A stretch of 35,437 bases of DNA. Origin: Myxococcota bacterium (GTDB lineage Bacteria; Myxococcota_A; UBA9160; UBA4427). Numbering within the stretch: position 1 is the stretch's first letter; every line of letters starts with the position of its first letter. Location: NCBI GenBank assembly GCA_028284295.1, contig JANQSB010000659.1, forward strand, positions 1-35,437, given 5' to 3'. Under the pieces are notes generated by a model, which was given only the letters and a program-made list of their open reading frames with translations, was not told where the DNA came from and did no database searches. The position numbers and the translations under genes are program-made. Below are positions 11,286 to 18,671 of the stretch, piece after piece.

Positions 11286-12749
11286 GTGGACCGGGCGCGC
11301 GGAAGGGGGGTCCAGGCGGAGGTCCTGGTGAGCCTCGCGCTCGCCATGACCACGGCGGTCGCGCTCCTGGCCGCCTTCTTCCTGCAGGCCCACGCCAATC
11401 ACCTGGAGCGGCTCGCGCCGGCCCTCGGACGGGCGCTCGCCGCGGAGGCGGACCGGGCGCCGCTCGGGATCACCGAGACGGTGGGCAGTGCCACCTGGTT
11501 CCGTGTCGTGCCCGGGGTCGAGCCGCTGCCACACGCGATCACTGGCGAAGTCCTGGACCGGGCCGGGCGGGACCTCGCCGACGACGCCCGGACGACCGGG
11601 AAGCCGCTGCTGCAGCGCGGCTGGCCGTGGCAACCCATCCGCTTCGCGACGCCCGTCGCGGGCGCGACACCGGGGGTGGTGGCCGTCGCCGTGCTGCCGC
11701 CCTCGATGGACGGCTGGGTGCTGGTCGGCCTGCTCGCCGTGGACGGGCTGGTCTTCGCCTGGCTGGGCGGCTACCTGCTGCGCCGGCGGGTGGTCTCGCC
11801 CCTGCGCGAGCTGGCGCGGGTGGCCCGCGAGATCGAGGACGACGGTCCCGGTCCCCGCGTGGCCGTCGAGGGCGTGCGCGAGACGGTCGAGGTCGGAGAG
11901 GCGCTGAGCGACATGAGCGAAGGACTCGCGCGCCGCAGCGCCGAGCTGGAGAAGGCGGTCGCCGAGCTGCGCCAGGCGAACTCGACCCTGCGTCGCGCCC
12001 AGGACGGCCTGGACCGCTCCGAGCGGCTGGCTTCCGTGGGGCGTCTGGCGGCCGGCGTCGCCCACGAGGTCGGCAATCCCATGGGTGCGGTCCTCGCGTT
12101 CCTCGACCTGGTGGGCCGCGACGAGGGGCTCTCGGAGAAGTCGCGAGGCTATCTGGAGCGTGCCCTCGAGCAGTGCCAGCGGGTGAGGCGCATCCTGGGG
12201 CAGCTGCTGGACTTCTCGCGTCCTCCGCGCCCGACGCCTGCGGAGTTCGATCTGCGCGAGGCGGCGGAACAGGCGGTCGCGCTCGTCGCGGCCCAGAGGC
12301 GCTACGACGGAATCTCGTTCGAGGTCGACTGCGAGCCGGGAGCCGATCCTTCGGACGCGCCGGCGACGGTCCGGGTGATCGCCGACGAGAGCGTGGTGGC
12401 CCAGATCCTGCTGAACCTCGTCCTGAATGCCGCGGACGCGGTCGCGAGGCTGGAGGAACCGCAGGTTCGACTGACCGTCGCCTCGCGCACCGAGGCGGGT
12501 GGCGTCGTCTGTGCGGTCGAGGACAACGGGCCCGGGGTCGAGCTCGAGGACCGTCGTCGCGTCTTCGATCCCTTCTTCACCACCAAGGCGCCCGGGGAGG
12601 GGACCGGTCTGGGCCTGGCCACCGCCCTGCGGCTGGCCGAGGAGATGGGGGGCAGCCTGGAATGCCAACGCCCCCGGCAGCTGCCGGGGGCGTGCTTCGT
12701 ACTCTCGCTCCCGGCCGCCGGAGCAGCCGGCCCGACTACTGGGGCATGA
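11286..12749 (+). CDS. HAMP-containing sensor histidine kinase without adjacent regulator
   Basis: A 487-residue membrane kinase: first membrane segment about 12-33, an extracytoplasmic sensor region (about 34-139), second segment about 143-163, HAMP (about 165-215), a coiled-coil linker, HisKA with His260 in AAGVAHEVGNPMGAVLAF, then an ATPase domain with NLVLNAADAV, DNGPGVE, FDPFFTTK and GTGLGLATALRLAEEM. The HEVGNP variant is common in kinases of NtrB/ZraS type that serve sigma-54 activators. The GTG start is 5 nt after the pilR stop. Its partner is not adjacent; PilR or the activator at 22046-23407 are candidates. Its last 14 bases overlap the convergent gene, and a 26-bp perfect palindrome sits in its last codons. 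Confidence 0.85.
   Translation: MDRARGRGVQAEVLVSLALAMTTAVALLAAFFLQAHANHLERLAPALGRALAAEADRAPLGITETVGSATWFRVVPGVEPLPHAITGEVLDRAGRDLADDARTTGKPLLQRGWPWQPIRFATPVAGATPGVVAVAVLPPSMDGWVLVGLLAVDGLVFAWLGGYLLRRRVVSPLRELARVAREIEDDGPGPRVAVEGVRETVEVGEALSDMSEGLARRSAELEKAVAELRQANSTLRRAQDGLDRSERLASVGRLAAGVAHEVGNPMGAVLAFLDLVGRDEGLSEKSRGYLERALEQCQRVRRILGQLLDFSRPPRPTPAEFDLREAAEQAVALVAAQRRYDGISFEVDCEPGADPSDAPATVRVIADESVVAQILLNLVLNAADAVARLEEPQVRLTVASRTEAGGVVCAVEDNGPGVELEDRRRVFDPFFTTKAPGEGTGLGLATALRLAEEMGGSLECQRPRQLPGACFVLSLPAAGAAGPTTGA
12668..12693 (-). terminator. 26-bp perfect GC palindrome downstream of the PilY2-like gene
   Basis: The left arm ACGCCCCCGGCAG is followed directly by its exact reverse complement. 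It lies 42 nt past the stop of the convergent small exported gene and inside the last codons of the histidine kinase gene, so it could terminate the minus-strand unit. No strong U-tract follows on either strand. It shares the arm CGCCCCCGGC with the hairpin at 13101-13128. Confidence 0.5.
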
Positions 12750-13083
12750 GCTCCACGGTGAGACGGGTCGCCTCGATCCCCTTCCCGCCCGCCTTGCCGG
12801 AGTAGACCACCAGCACCGGGTGCATGCCCGGCTCGGGGATCTGCGCGAACGAGATCCGCTTCTCGTCGCCGTCGTAGATCCGGGTGTCCTCGGTCACCTT
12901 CACCAGCGTGTCCTCGAGCTGCAGGGTCATGTTGGCGAGGTCCTTGGAGACGAGGATCTCCTTGCCGCTGGCCGAGCCGGCCCAGGCCGGCGCCGCCAGC
13001 AGGAGGATCGTGAAGGCGGCGAGGGCGGCGAGTGCGATTCGGCGTCCCCGGCCTCGCGAGTCGTTCGGGATGGGAGTCTGCAT
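12736..13083 (-). CDS. small exported PilY2-like protein
   Basis: A 115-residue protein with an N-terminal signal peptide (RRIALAALAAFTILLLAAPAWA, cleavage probably after AWA near residue 35) and a mature domain of about 80 residues: KEILVSKDLANMTLQLEDT, a short TRIYDGDEKRISF segment, PEPGMHPVLVVYSG, and a final EATRLTVELMPQ strand. That strand order resembles the small beta-barrel/DUF5666-like fold, in which a value set in RIYD...ISF precedes a PGM turn. PilY2 of Pseudomonas is also a small exported protein directly downstream of pilY1, which is the position here. The PilY2 assignment is inference from position and pattern. ATG follows CAGGAG at 8 nt. A 13-bp hairpin separates it from pilY1. 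Confidence 0.6.
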   Translation of the reverse strand: MQTPIPNDSRGRGRRIALAALAAFTILLLAAPAWAGSASGKEILVSKDLANMTLQLEDTLVKVTEDTRIYDGDEKRISFAQIPEPGMHPVLVVYSGKAGGKGIEATRLTVELMPQ

Positions 13084-13100
13084 CTTGGGTTCTCCTGGTC

Positions 13101-13128
13101 CGCCCCCGGCCGGAACCGGCCGGGGGCG
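13101..13128 (-). terminator. strong GC hairpin between pilY1 and the PilY2-like gene
   Basis: CGCCCCCGGCCGG (13101-13113) and its exact complement (13116-13128) are separated by AA. The hairpin lies 29 nt past the pilY1 stop and just before the Shine-Dalgarno of the small gene. No U-tract follows, so it may be a partial terminator, an RNA-stability element or a repeat rather than a full stop. It shares ten-base arms with the palindrome at 12668-12693. Confidence 0.5.
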
Positions 13129-13157
13129 CTGGGGTTTGCTTCCTGGTGCTCTCGCGC

Positions 13158-16100
13158 CTAGAGCTCTCGCCAGTAGAACTGTCCGATGCCGCCACCCCCG
13201 TCGGGCAGGGGGCAGTCGTTCGGCCAGTTCGGGCAGGGGCAGTCCGGTCCGGGGCAGTCCGGCGTGCCGTCCCCGTTCAGGTCACCCGAGCCCGGGACGA
13301 CCACCTCGCCGTCCTGGTTGTTGATGATGACCTTGTTGGGGTTCGGCTCGGTCGAGCTGCCCGTGTACCCGCCGCTGCTGATGGTGATCTGGGGCGAGGT
13401 CGGCATGCCCGAGCCCAGGTCGACGCTCACCGAGGACACCCCGCCGCTGCCCGGCTCCACGAAGACGCCCTCGCCGCAGTACACCTTGTAGGCGTACAGC
13501 TTCGCGAGTCCGCTCGAGATGCAGGGGTTGTTGCTGATAGTGGGCACGTAGGAGGCCGCGAGCACCGTGAAGGAGAAGATGTCGGTCTCCGTGACGAACT
13601 TCTCGGCCTCGTCGCCGACGAAGTAGAAGCCGTCGTAGGACGCGATGTCCGCGCAGCCGGTGTAGGAGGGCAGCTCCCTCAGGTCCGTCTCGGTCTTGAC
13701 CACCGTCGAGCCCCCCTTGTCCAGCGGGTCCTTGTCGAGGATCGAGTAGAGGCGGTTGTTCTCGAGGGTGGTGCCGGCGAGGCCCGGATCGCGGATGTTC
13801 ATCCGCTCGCCGGTGCCGACCACGAGCCACAGGTTTCCGTTCTTCAGCGTCGCGCTGGGCGTGTAGTACATGCTCTTGTAGTAGGTCTTGGCCGGGGGGC
13901 CCGCCGAGTAGTAGGTGGGCGCCGAGAAGACCTTGCGGAAGGGCCAGTTCGGCTGGGCGACCGAGCCGCCACCGTTGATCGGATCCTGTCCGATGGTGCC
14001 GATCACCCACTTCCAGACGTTTCCGCCCAGGTCCGTCATGTAGATGACGTCCGCGTAGCCGTCGAAGTCGAGGTCGAAGACCGCGGGCGAGGCCGGCATC
14101 GCGTAGTGCATGGCCTGCTCGGGATTCGTCGACGAGTACACGAAGGTCGACGGATCCGTGGACGAGCTGGTGCCGGATGGATCGAACTTCTTCTCCGCCA
14201 GCACCTGACCCGTCTTGAGGTCGAGGATCACGATGCCGCGGCCCTCGGTGGCCTCCACGTCGTAGGAGGCATCGTCGTTCGGGTCGCTCTCGGGCGCGTA
14301 GCCCAGGCCGAACACCGCCACCCAGCGGTCGTAGCCGGGCGTGCTGGCGTTGGGCGTACTGACGCTGGGATTGACCTTGATCTTGACCACGACCGGCTGC
14401 GACCAGGTCTGGCCCATGTAGTCGACGATGCCGCCCGTGGCGTCCTCGCGCGGGAACTCCCACAGGTAGCAGGGGTACATGCCGCCGCTGGCCGGGGAGG
14501 GGCAGGTGATCGAGGACGGGTCCGTGATGTCGAGGGCGTAGTAGCTGTTGCCCCCCTGGCGCAGACCGCCCATGGCGATGGTGCGCCAGCCCTGCCAGCC
14601 CGTGCCGTCCTTCGGCCCGTTCACCGAGGAGGAGCCGTAGAACCAGACGTCTGCCACGGTGGCCGATCCGTCGACGCCGTAGAAGCTGCGCCCGTTGGCG
14701 TCGATCGGGATCTTGCGGGCGATCTGGCGCGTCGAGTAGGGCATGAAGCCGGCGATCTCGGCGCCGGTGCCCTGGTCGTAGGCGGGCGGCGTGTTGCCGC
14801 TCTGCCAGGTCCCGGCGTCGAAGAGGCGCAGGAAGCCGTCGTTGGCGCCCGCGACGATCACGCGCTTGCGGTGCTCGTAGTACTTCGCGAAGGCGACGTA
14901 GTCGAGGTCCCGCTGGAAGGAAGACGGTCCCGGCACCACGACCGGATCCGAGTGGAAGATGTCCCCGAGCTTCCAGCGCCGCTCGTCGCAGCCCGCACCG
15001 GTGGAGCCGAGCTCGCAGCCGCGCAGGTTGTCGACCACGACGGTGCGCAGCTCGTCGGCGTCGGTGGGCGGCGTGTAGCCGGCGTAGACGTAGTCGGAGA
15101 TGTTCGCCGCCGTCAGGTCCAGGTGCGCCGGGGTGATGTTGGAGCTGTCGAAGAGGGTCAGCTGGCTGACGCCCGCGGTCCCGGTCAGGGTGCTGGTCAC
15201 GAGCTTCCGCGAGCCCGGGGTGCGGTTGTCGAGCTCCTCGCCGGCGTCCCAGTAGGGGACGGCGGTGGTCTTGAAGGAGCCCGCCACGCAGGTGGTCGGA
15301 GCGCCCGGGTCGTTCAGCGCGCAGTTGTCGTTGGAATCGAGGATCGCGCCGGCTGCGGTGATCTGCCAGGACCGGAGGTGACCCTCCCAATAGCCACTGT
15401 CGTTGCCCGGAATGAAGAGGCTGGTGTAGAACTGACCGCCCTGGGAAGTCCGGGTAGCCGGCACCGTGGCCGCCGTGAAGGCCTGGCTCTTGCGCACGAT
15501 GTCGCTCAGGGTCTCCGAGATGGCGTCGGCCAGGGCCGCGGCGTTGTTGCTGGTGTGGAACTGGCCGTTGCCGACGTTGGCGGTCAGCTGCAGCAGGCTG
15601 TTGGCCGCGTCGCCCGTGGTGAAGCCCACCGTGTAGGTGTCGATGAACTGGTCGACGCCGTTGTGCGGGTCCATGTCGGGTCGGAAGTCGTTGTCCTGCA
15701 TGTACTTCGCGATGTCGTCGAGGAACCAGGCGCACTCCAGGCTCGAGCCGTAGATGCACTCGGGTGCGGAGGTCGGGTACTCGTTCTGGCCGTCGACGTT
15801 GTAGTCGCCGATCAGGGTGTTGAAGTTGCTGAAGCCGAAGTCGGTGCTGCCGCCGTTGGCGTCGAAGTCGTCGCGGGTGGGCTCGCCGTCGGTGATGATG
15901 ACGACGAAGTTCTTCTGGCAGGCGTGCTGGACCGGGCTGTCGGGCACCGTGGGCGAGCCCGAGCTGCTGTAGGGGCCGTTGTTGGTGGTGCGGTAGACGT
16001 ACTCGGGGAAGGTCACGCCCCCGTTGGCCGGTCGGTCGCCGGCCGTGCGGCTCATGAAGTAGGTGTAGATCTGGAACAGGGTCTCGCCGAGCGGCGTGTA

Positions 16101-16862
16101 GGTCTCGCCGGCGAGGTCGTCGATCGCGTCCTCGAGGTGATCGGCGTGGCTCTGGGTGGTGCCGTTCAAGGAGTAGACGTTGGGATTGCCGGCGTCGTCC
16201 AGATAGTCGTTGGAGGGGACGACGATGTAGCCGCCGTTGGGGTCGCTGGCGTCGCGGAACTGGGCCAGGCCGAAGCGGACCCGGCCGCTGGTGTTCACCT
16301 CGCAGATGACCTCCTTGAGGATCTGCTTGGCGGCCGTCACGCGCGAGCGGCGATAGAGGTTGTAGCTGCCGCCGCCGATGCAGGCCGAGTAGTTGCCGTT
16401 GTTGGTGGCGCGGATCTCCGAGATGTAGGGGGTGGCGGCGGCACTGTAGAGCCAGTTCAGATAGCGCCCGAGGTACCAGGTGTCCTCGCCCGTCGCCTGC
16501 ACCTCCGGGTCGACGAAGATCTCGCGGCCGCTCGAGACGCAGTTCGACGAGCTGATGCTGTGGGTGCCCGAGCGGAAGCTCGTGTCCGAAGAGCCGCTCG
16601 GGTAGGAGTCGCTGCTCGACGAGTTGACGTAGTAGGTGCGGGTGTCGCTCCAGTAGCGGCAGGCCGGCGTCGCGCTGGGGTCGAAGGCCGGGTGCCAGAC
16701 GGCGTGGAGCATCGAGAGGGAGTTGTCCATCACGAGCATCACGTTGGGCGCGACCACCGTGGAGAAGAGCACGGTGTCGTCCGCTCGGGCGGCGCGCGGG
16801 CTCGCGAAGGCCAGCAGGGCGGCCGCGACGAGGGCGATGCGAGAGGCGGTGGGGAAGTTCAT
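13158..16862 (-). CDS. pilY1: type IV pilus tip adhesin / assembly factor PilY1
   Basis: A 1234-residue exported protein. Signal peptide: about residues 1-27, ending AAR-A. A von Willebrand A-like domain starts near residue 38 with the MIDAS-type DNSLSM (Asp46) and includes FVVIITDGEPTRDDFDANGG. The C-terminal half is the PilC/PilY1 beta-propeller, with VIVAGANDGFLRLFDAG, VDGSATVADVWFYG, WQGWRTIAMGGLRQGG and the calcium-loop region FDLDFDGYADVIYMTDLGG (Asp930 onward). PilY1 caps the minor-pilin tip, promotes extension and binds surfaces. The tail is unusual: a second loop DLNGDGTPD, then a Cys/Pro-rich stretch with four cysteines. The ATG at 16862 follows AGGAGAACGCC. An open frame 51 codons further upstream crosses the sigma-54 promoter and is not used. 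Confidence 0.93.
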   Translation of the reverse strand: MNFPTASRIALVAAALLAFASPRAARADDTVLFSTVVAPNVMLVMDNSLSMLHAVWHPAFDPSATPACRYWSDTRTYYVNSSSSDSYPSGSSDTSFRSGTHSISSSNCVSSGREIFVDPEVQATGEDTWYLGRYLNWLYSAAATPYISEIRATNNGNYSACIGGGSYNLYRRSRVTAAKQILKEVICEVNTSGRVRFGLAQFRDASDPNGGYIVVPSNDYLDDAGNPNVYSLNGTTQSHADHLEDAIDDLAGETYTPLGETLFQIYTYFMSRTAGDRPANGGVTFPEYVYRTTNNGPYSSSGSPTVPDSPVQHACQKNFVVIITDGEPTRDDFDANGGSTDFGFSNFNTLIGDYNVDGQNEYPTSAPECIYGSSLECAWFLDDIAKYMQDNDFRPDMDPHNGVDQFIDTYTVGFTTGDAANSLLQLTANVGNGQFHTSNNAAALADAISETLSDIVRKSQAFTAATVPATRTSQGGQFYTSLFIPGNDSGYWEGHLRSWQITAAGAILDSNDNCALNDPGAPTTCVAGSFKTTAVPYWDAGEELDNRTPGSRKLVTSTLTGTAGVSQLTLFDSSNITPAHLDLTAANISDYVYAGYTPPTDADELRTVVVDNLRGCELGSTGAGCDERRWKLGDIFHSDPVVVPGPSSFQRDLDYVAFAKYYEHRKRVIVAGANDGFLRLFDAGTWQSGNTPPAYDQGTGAEIAGFMPYSTRQIARKIPIDANGRSFYGVDGSATVADVWFYGSSSVNGPKDGTGWQGWRTIAMGGLRQGGNSYYALDITDPSSITCPSPASGGMYPCYLWEFPREDATGGIVDYMGQTWSQPVVVKIKVNPSVSTPNASTPGYDRWVAVFGLGYAPESDPNDDASYDVEATEGRGIVILDLKTGQVLAEKKFDPSGTSSSTDPSTFVYSSTNPEQAMHYAMPASPAVFDLDFDGYADVIYMTDLGGNVWKWVIGTIGQDPINGGGSVAQPNWPFRKVFSAPTYYSAGPPAKTYYKSMYYTPSATLKNGNLWLVVGTGERMNIRDPGLAGTTLENNRLYSILDKDPLDKGGSTVVKTETDLRELPSYTGCADIASYDGFYFVGDEAEKFVTETDIFSFTVLAASYVPTISNNPCISSGLAKLYAYKVYCGEGVFVEPGSGGVSSVSVDLGSGMPTSPQITISSGGYTGSSTEPNPNKVIINNQDGEVVVPGSGDLNGDGTPDCPGPDCPCPNWPNDCPLPDGGGGIGQFYWREL

Positions 16863-16916
16863 GGCGTTCTCCTGGGTCCTGCCGGCGGCTCGTTTCCGCG
16901 GGCAGGGAAGGGGATC

Positions 16917-16932
16917 GCAAGCCGCGTGCCCA
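16917..16932 (-). promoter_or_regulatory. sigma-54 promoter of pilY1 (one mismatch)
   Basis: On the minus strand this reads TGGGCACGCGGCTTGC, matching TTGGCACG-N4-TTGC at eleven of twelve fixed positions with exact -24/-12 spacing. Transcription would start near 16905, leaving a leader of about 43 nt before the pilY1 ATG. It lies in the 184-bp gap after a strong hairpin, so pilY1 appears to have its own activator-dependent unit. The bases after TTGC (GA) match those of the FimT-operon promoter. Confidence 0.75.
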
Positions 16933-16982
16933 TCGGCTTGTCTAGCCGTAAGCATCGGAAAAACGGGCACTTTCCTGAAACG

Positions 16983-17019
16983 AACGATGCGGCCCCGGGG
17001 CTCCCGGGACCGCATCGTT
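16983..17019 (-). terminator. hairpin between the Ig-like lipoprotein gene and pilY1
   Basis: AACGATGCGG (16983-16992) pairs exactly with CCGCATCGTT (17010-17019), and CCCGG/CCGGG arms inside can extend the stem. It lies 28 nt past the lipoprotein stop on the minus strand. The minus-strand tail (CGTTTC) has few U residues; the plus strand ends in TTTT, so it may work in both directions. It is a good candidate for the end of the minor-pilin operon. Confidence 0.6.
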
Positions 17020-17046
17020 TTGCGGAGTACGAAGTTTCTTGCGGTC

Positions 17047-18054
17047 TCAGTAGCCGCGCGCCGCCGGGGCCGGCTGGCCGGGCTGGACGCCCACCGTGAG
17101 CTCGAAGGTGAAGGTGCTGCCCTCGCCGCGGCCGTCCTTGACCCCCACCTCGACGGGGTGGACGCCCGCCTGGGTCGAGGTCGGCGTCCAGGTCAGCACC
17201 CCGGTGATGGCATCCATGCGCATGCCGGTCGGACCCTTCTCCAGGAAGAAGCGGAGGTTGCGGTCGCCGTCGGGGTCCTTCGCCACGAAGGTGTAGGTGA
17301 ACTTGCCGTCTTCGGCGCGACTGGCGGGCAGCTGCGTGATCATGGGCGGCGAGTTCCCGAGCATCAGCACGGGGCTGTGCTCCTCGCGACTCTGGCTGCG
17401 GCCGTCGGAGGCGACGACGGTCACCTGGATCTTGTCGCCCCGCCTGAGTCCCGTGGTGTCGAAGCTTCGCTCCCGACCATTCTCGTCGCCGTTGACCGTC
17501 CAGCTGTAGCGGAAGCGGAGCGAGTCGTTGTCGGGGTCGCTGGCGTGCGGGGTGGCCTGGATGGTCTCGCCTGCCCGCACGTCGCCGAAGGGCTCGAGGG
17601 TGACCGAGGAGAGCACCGGCGGCCGGTTCCCGGCTCGCACCGTCGCCTTCATGGGTGCGCTGGTGTTGAGCCCGTCCGAGGCCGTGACCGAGACCTCGAC
17701 CCGGTCGTTCTTCTTCAGGTCGACGAGGTAGTAGACGGGCTTCTCTCCGCGCCGGACCTCCTTGCCGTTGTGGCTCCAGACGTACTCGTAGCGGAGCGCG
17801 TCTCCGTCCGGGTCGGAGGCCTCGACGATGGCGCGGAGCTCCGTGCCCGGCGCGAGCACCGGCGGCGTGATGACCACCCGCTCGATCACGGGGTCGCCGA
17901 GGCCGGCGCTGGATGCCGCGGCCTCGCTCTCCGTCGCGGACGGGGCGACGATGGCGTTGCCGGTGGGGGTCGGTGTGCTGTCGTCGGAGCCGCAGGCCAG
18001 GGCCAGGGCGGCGGCCGCCGCGCAGAGCACGATCCGGGAGTTCGACTTCGGCAT
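17047..18054 (-). CDS. lipoprotein with Ig-like/PKD-type repeats and a He_PIG-like C-terminal domain
   Basis: A 335-residue predicted lipoprotein: lipobox ALALACG with Cys21, then a Thr/Ser/Ala-rich linker (22-50). Repeats of Ig/PKD type follow, each with a DPDGD or DPDND turn: about 53-140 (VIERVVITP to VEVSVTASDG), about 145-230 (NRPPVLSSVTLEP to IQVTVVASDG) and about 235-325 (NSPPMITQLP). The last contains GPTGMRMDAITGVLTWTP and AGVHPVEVGVKDG, the putative-Ig (He_PIG) pattern. A paralogue with the same final domains lies at 21164-22006. It sits between pilX and pilY1 on the same strand, where classical systems have nothing, so a role in anchoring or presenting the tip is inferred. ATG follows AGGAGGG. 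Confidence 0.75.
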   Translation of the reverse strand: MPKSNSRIVLCAAAAALALACGSDDSTPTPTGNAIVAPSATESEAAASSAGLGDPVIERVVITPPVLAPGTELRAIVEASDPDGDALRYEYVWSHNGKEVRRGEKPVYYLVDLKKNDRVEVSVTASDGLNTSAPMKATVRAGNRPPVLSSVTLEPFGDVRAGETIQATPHASDPDNDSLRFRYSWTVNGDENGRERSFDTTGLRRGDKIQVTVVASDGRSQSREEHSPVLMLGNSPPMITQLPASRAEDGKFTYTFVAKDPDGDRNLRFFLEKGPTGMRMDAITGVLTWTPTSTQAGVHPVEVGVKDGRGEGSTFTFELTVGVQPGQPAPAARGY

Positions 18055-18072
18055 GGTGTTCCCTCCTGCACC

Positions 18073-18096
18073 CGGGCGCGCCCTTCGCGCGACCCG
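18073..18096 (-). terminator. stem-loop between pilX and the lipoprotein gene
   Basis: CGGGCGCGC and GCGCG-A-CCCG form a nine-pair stem with one bulged A and a CCTTC loop, in the 45-bp gap before the lipoprotein ATG. There is no U-tract and the downstream gene has an excellent Shine-Dalgarno, so it more likely affects relative expression or mRNA stability than ends transcription. Confidence 0.35.
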
Positions 18097-18099
18097 CGA

Positions 18100-18642
18100 T
18101 CAGTATCCGGTCGAGAGGACCTTGGTCTCCTGCACCTCGATCCGCGCGGTGGAAGCTCTCTGCTCCCAGATCCCGCCCGCGTTCTCGGGGCTCTGACCGA
18201 TCACGTTGATCCGCCAGATGGTGTTCACGTAGCGGGGATTCGAGAGGTTCATCCCCTCGGCGGGCCCCCCGTCCTCGACGTACTGGATGGCCGCGCCTCC
18301 CGCCGGCGGGTTCGGGTCCGGGAAGTAGCGGGGCCGGGCCTGGTAGCGGGCGTAGAGGGTGGCGTCGCCCAGGTTGGTGGCGGGCAGGGTGGGGGCGGCG
18401 CTGCGTGCGTCGGCGTCGGCGATCAGCTGCCGACCGTGGGCGGCTCCGGCCTCGGCGGCATAGAAGGCCGAGCGGCTCCGGTTCGTGAGGCCGGCGATCT
18501 GCTGGTCCTCGCCGGCGGTGTCCAGTGCGGCCACGCCGAGCAGGCCCATCAGCACCAGCATCATCACCGCGACGAGCATCGCGGAGCCGGATCGGCGTCG
18601 GTCGGATCGACCTCCTGCCTGGCGTCGATCTGTGAGGCGCAT
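18100..18642 (-). CDS. pilX: PilX-type minor pilin
   Basis: A 180-residue protein whose N-terminus is a clear PilX_N domain: a basic leader of about 20 residues, then SGSAMLVAVMMLVLMGLLGV, AALDTAGEDQQIAG and the diagnostic SRSAFYAAEAGAAHGRQL. PilX joins PilV, PilW, FimT/U and PilY1 in the complex that primes pilus assembly and remains at the tip. The leader junction is not a GFTLxE site and Glu5 of the mature pilin is missing; PilX proteins often diverge here, so processing is likely but not proven. ATG at 18642 follows CAGGAG. The gene begins 29 nt after the pilW stop; upstream open frame inside pilW is a shadow. Confidence 0.85.
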   Translation of the reverse strand: MRLTDRRQAGGRSDRRRSGSAMLVAVMMLVLMGLLGVAALDTAGEDQQIAGLTNRSRSAFYAAEAGAAHGRQLIADADARSAAPTLPATNLGDATLYARYQARPRYFPDPNPPAGGAAIQYVEDGGPAEGMNLSNPRYVNTIWRINVIGQSPENAGGIWEQRASTARIEVQETKVLSTGY

Positions 18643-18671
18643 GGGTCGGTCTCCTGAGGGACGCGGGGCCA

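Noticed and set aside
13032-17099. Long open frame on the plus strand (about 1350 codons) opposite pilY1
   Set aside because: PilY1 on the minus strand has a signal peptide, MIDAS motif, propeller and good Shine-Dalgarno; the plus frame is a Val/Gly/Arg-rich shadow.
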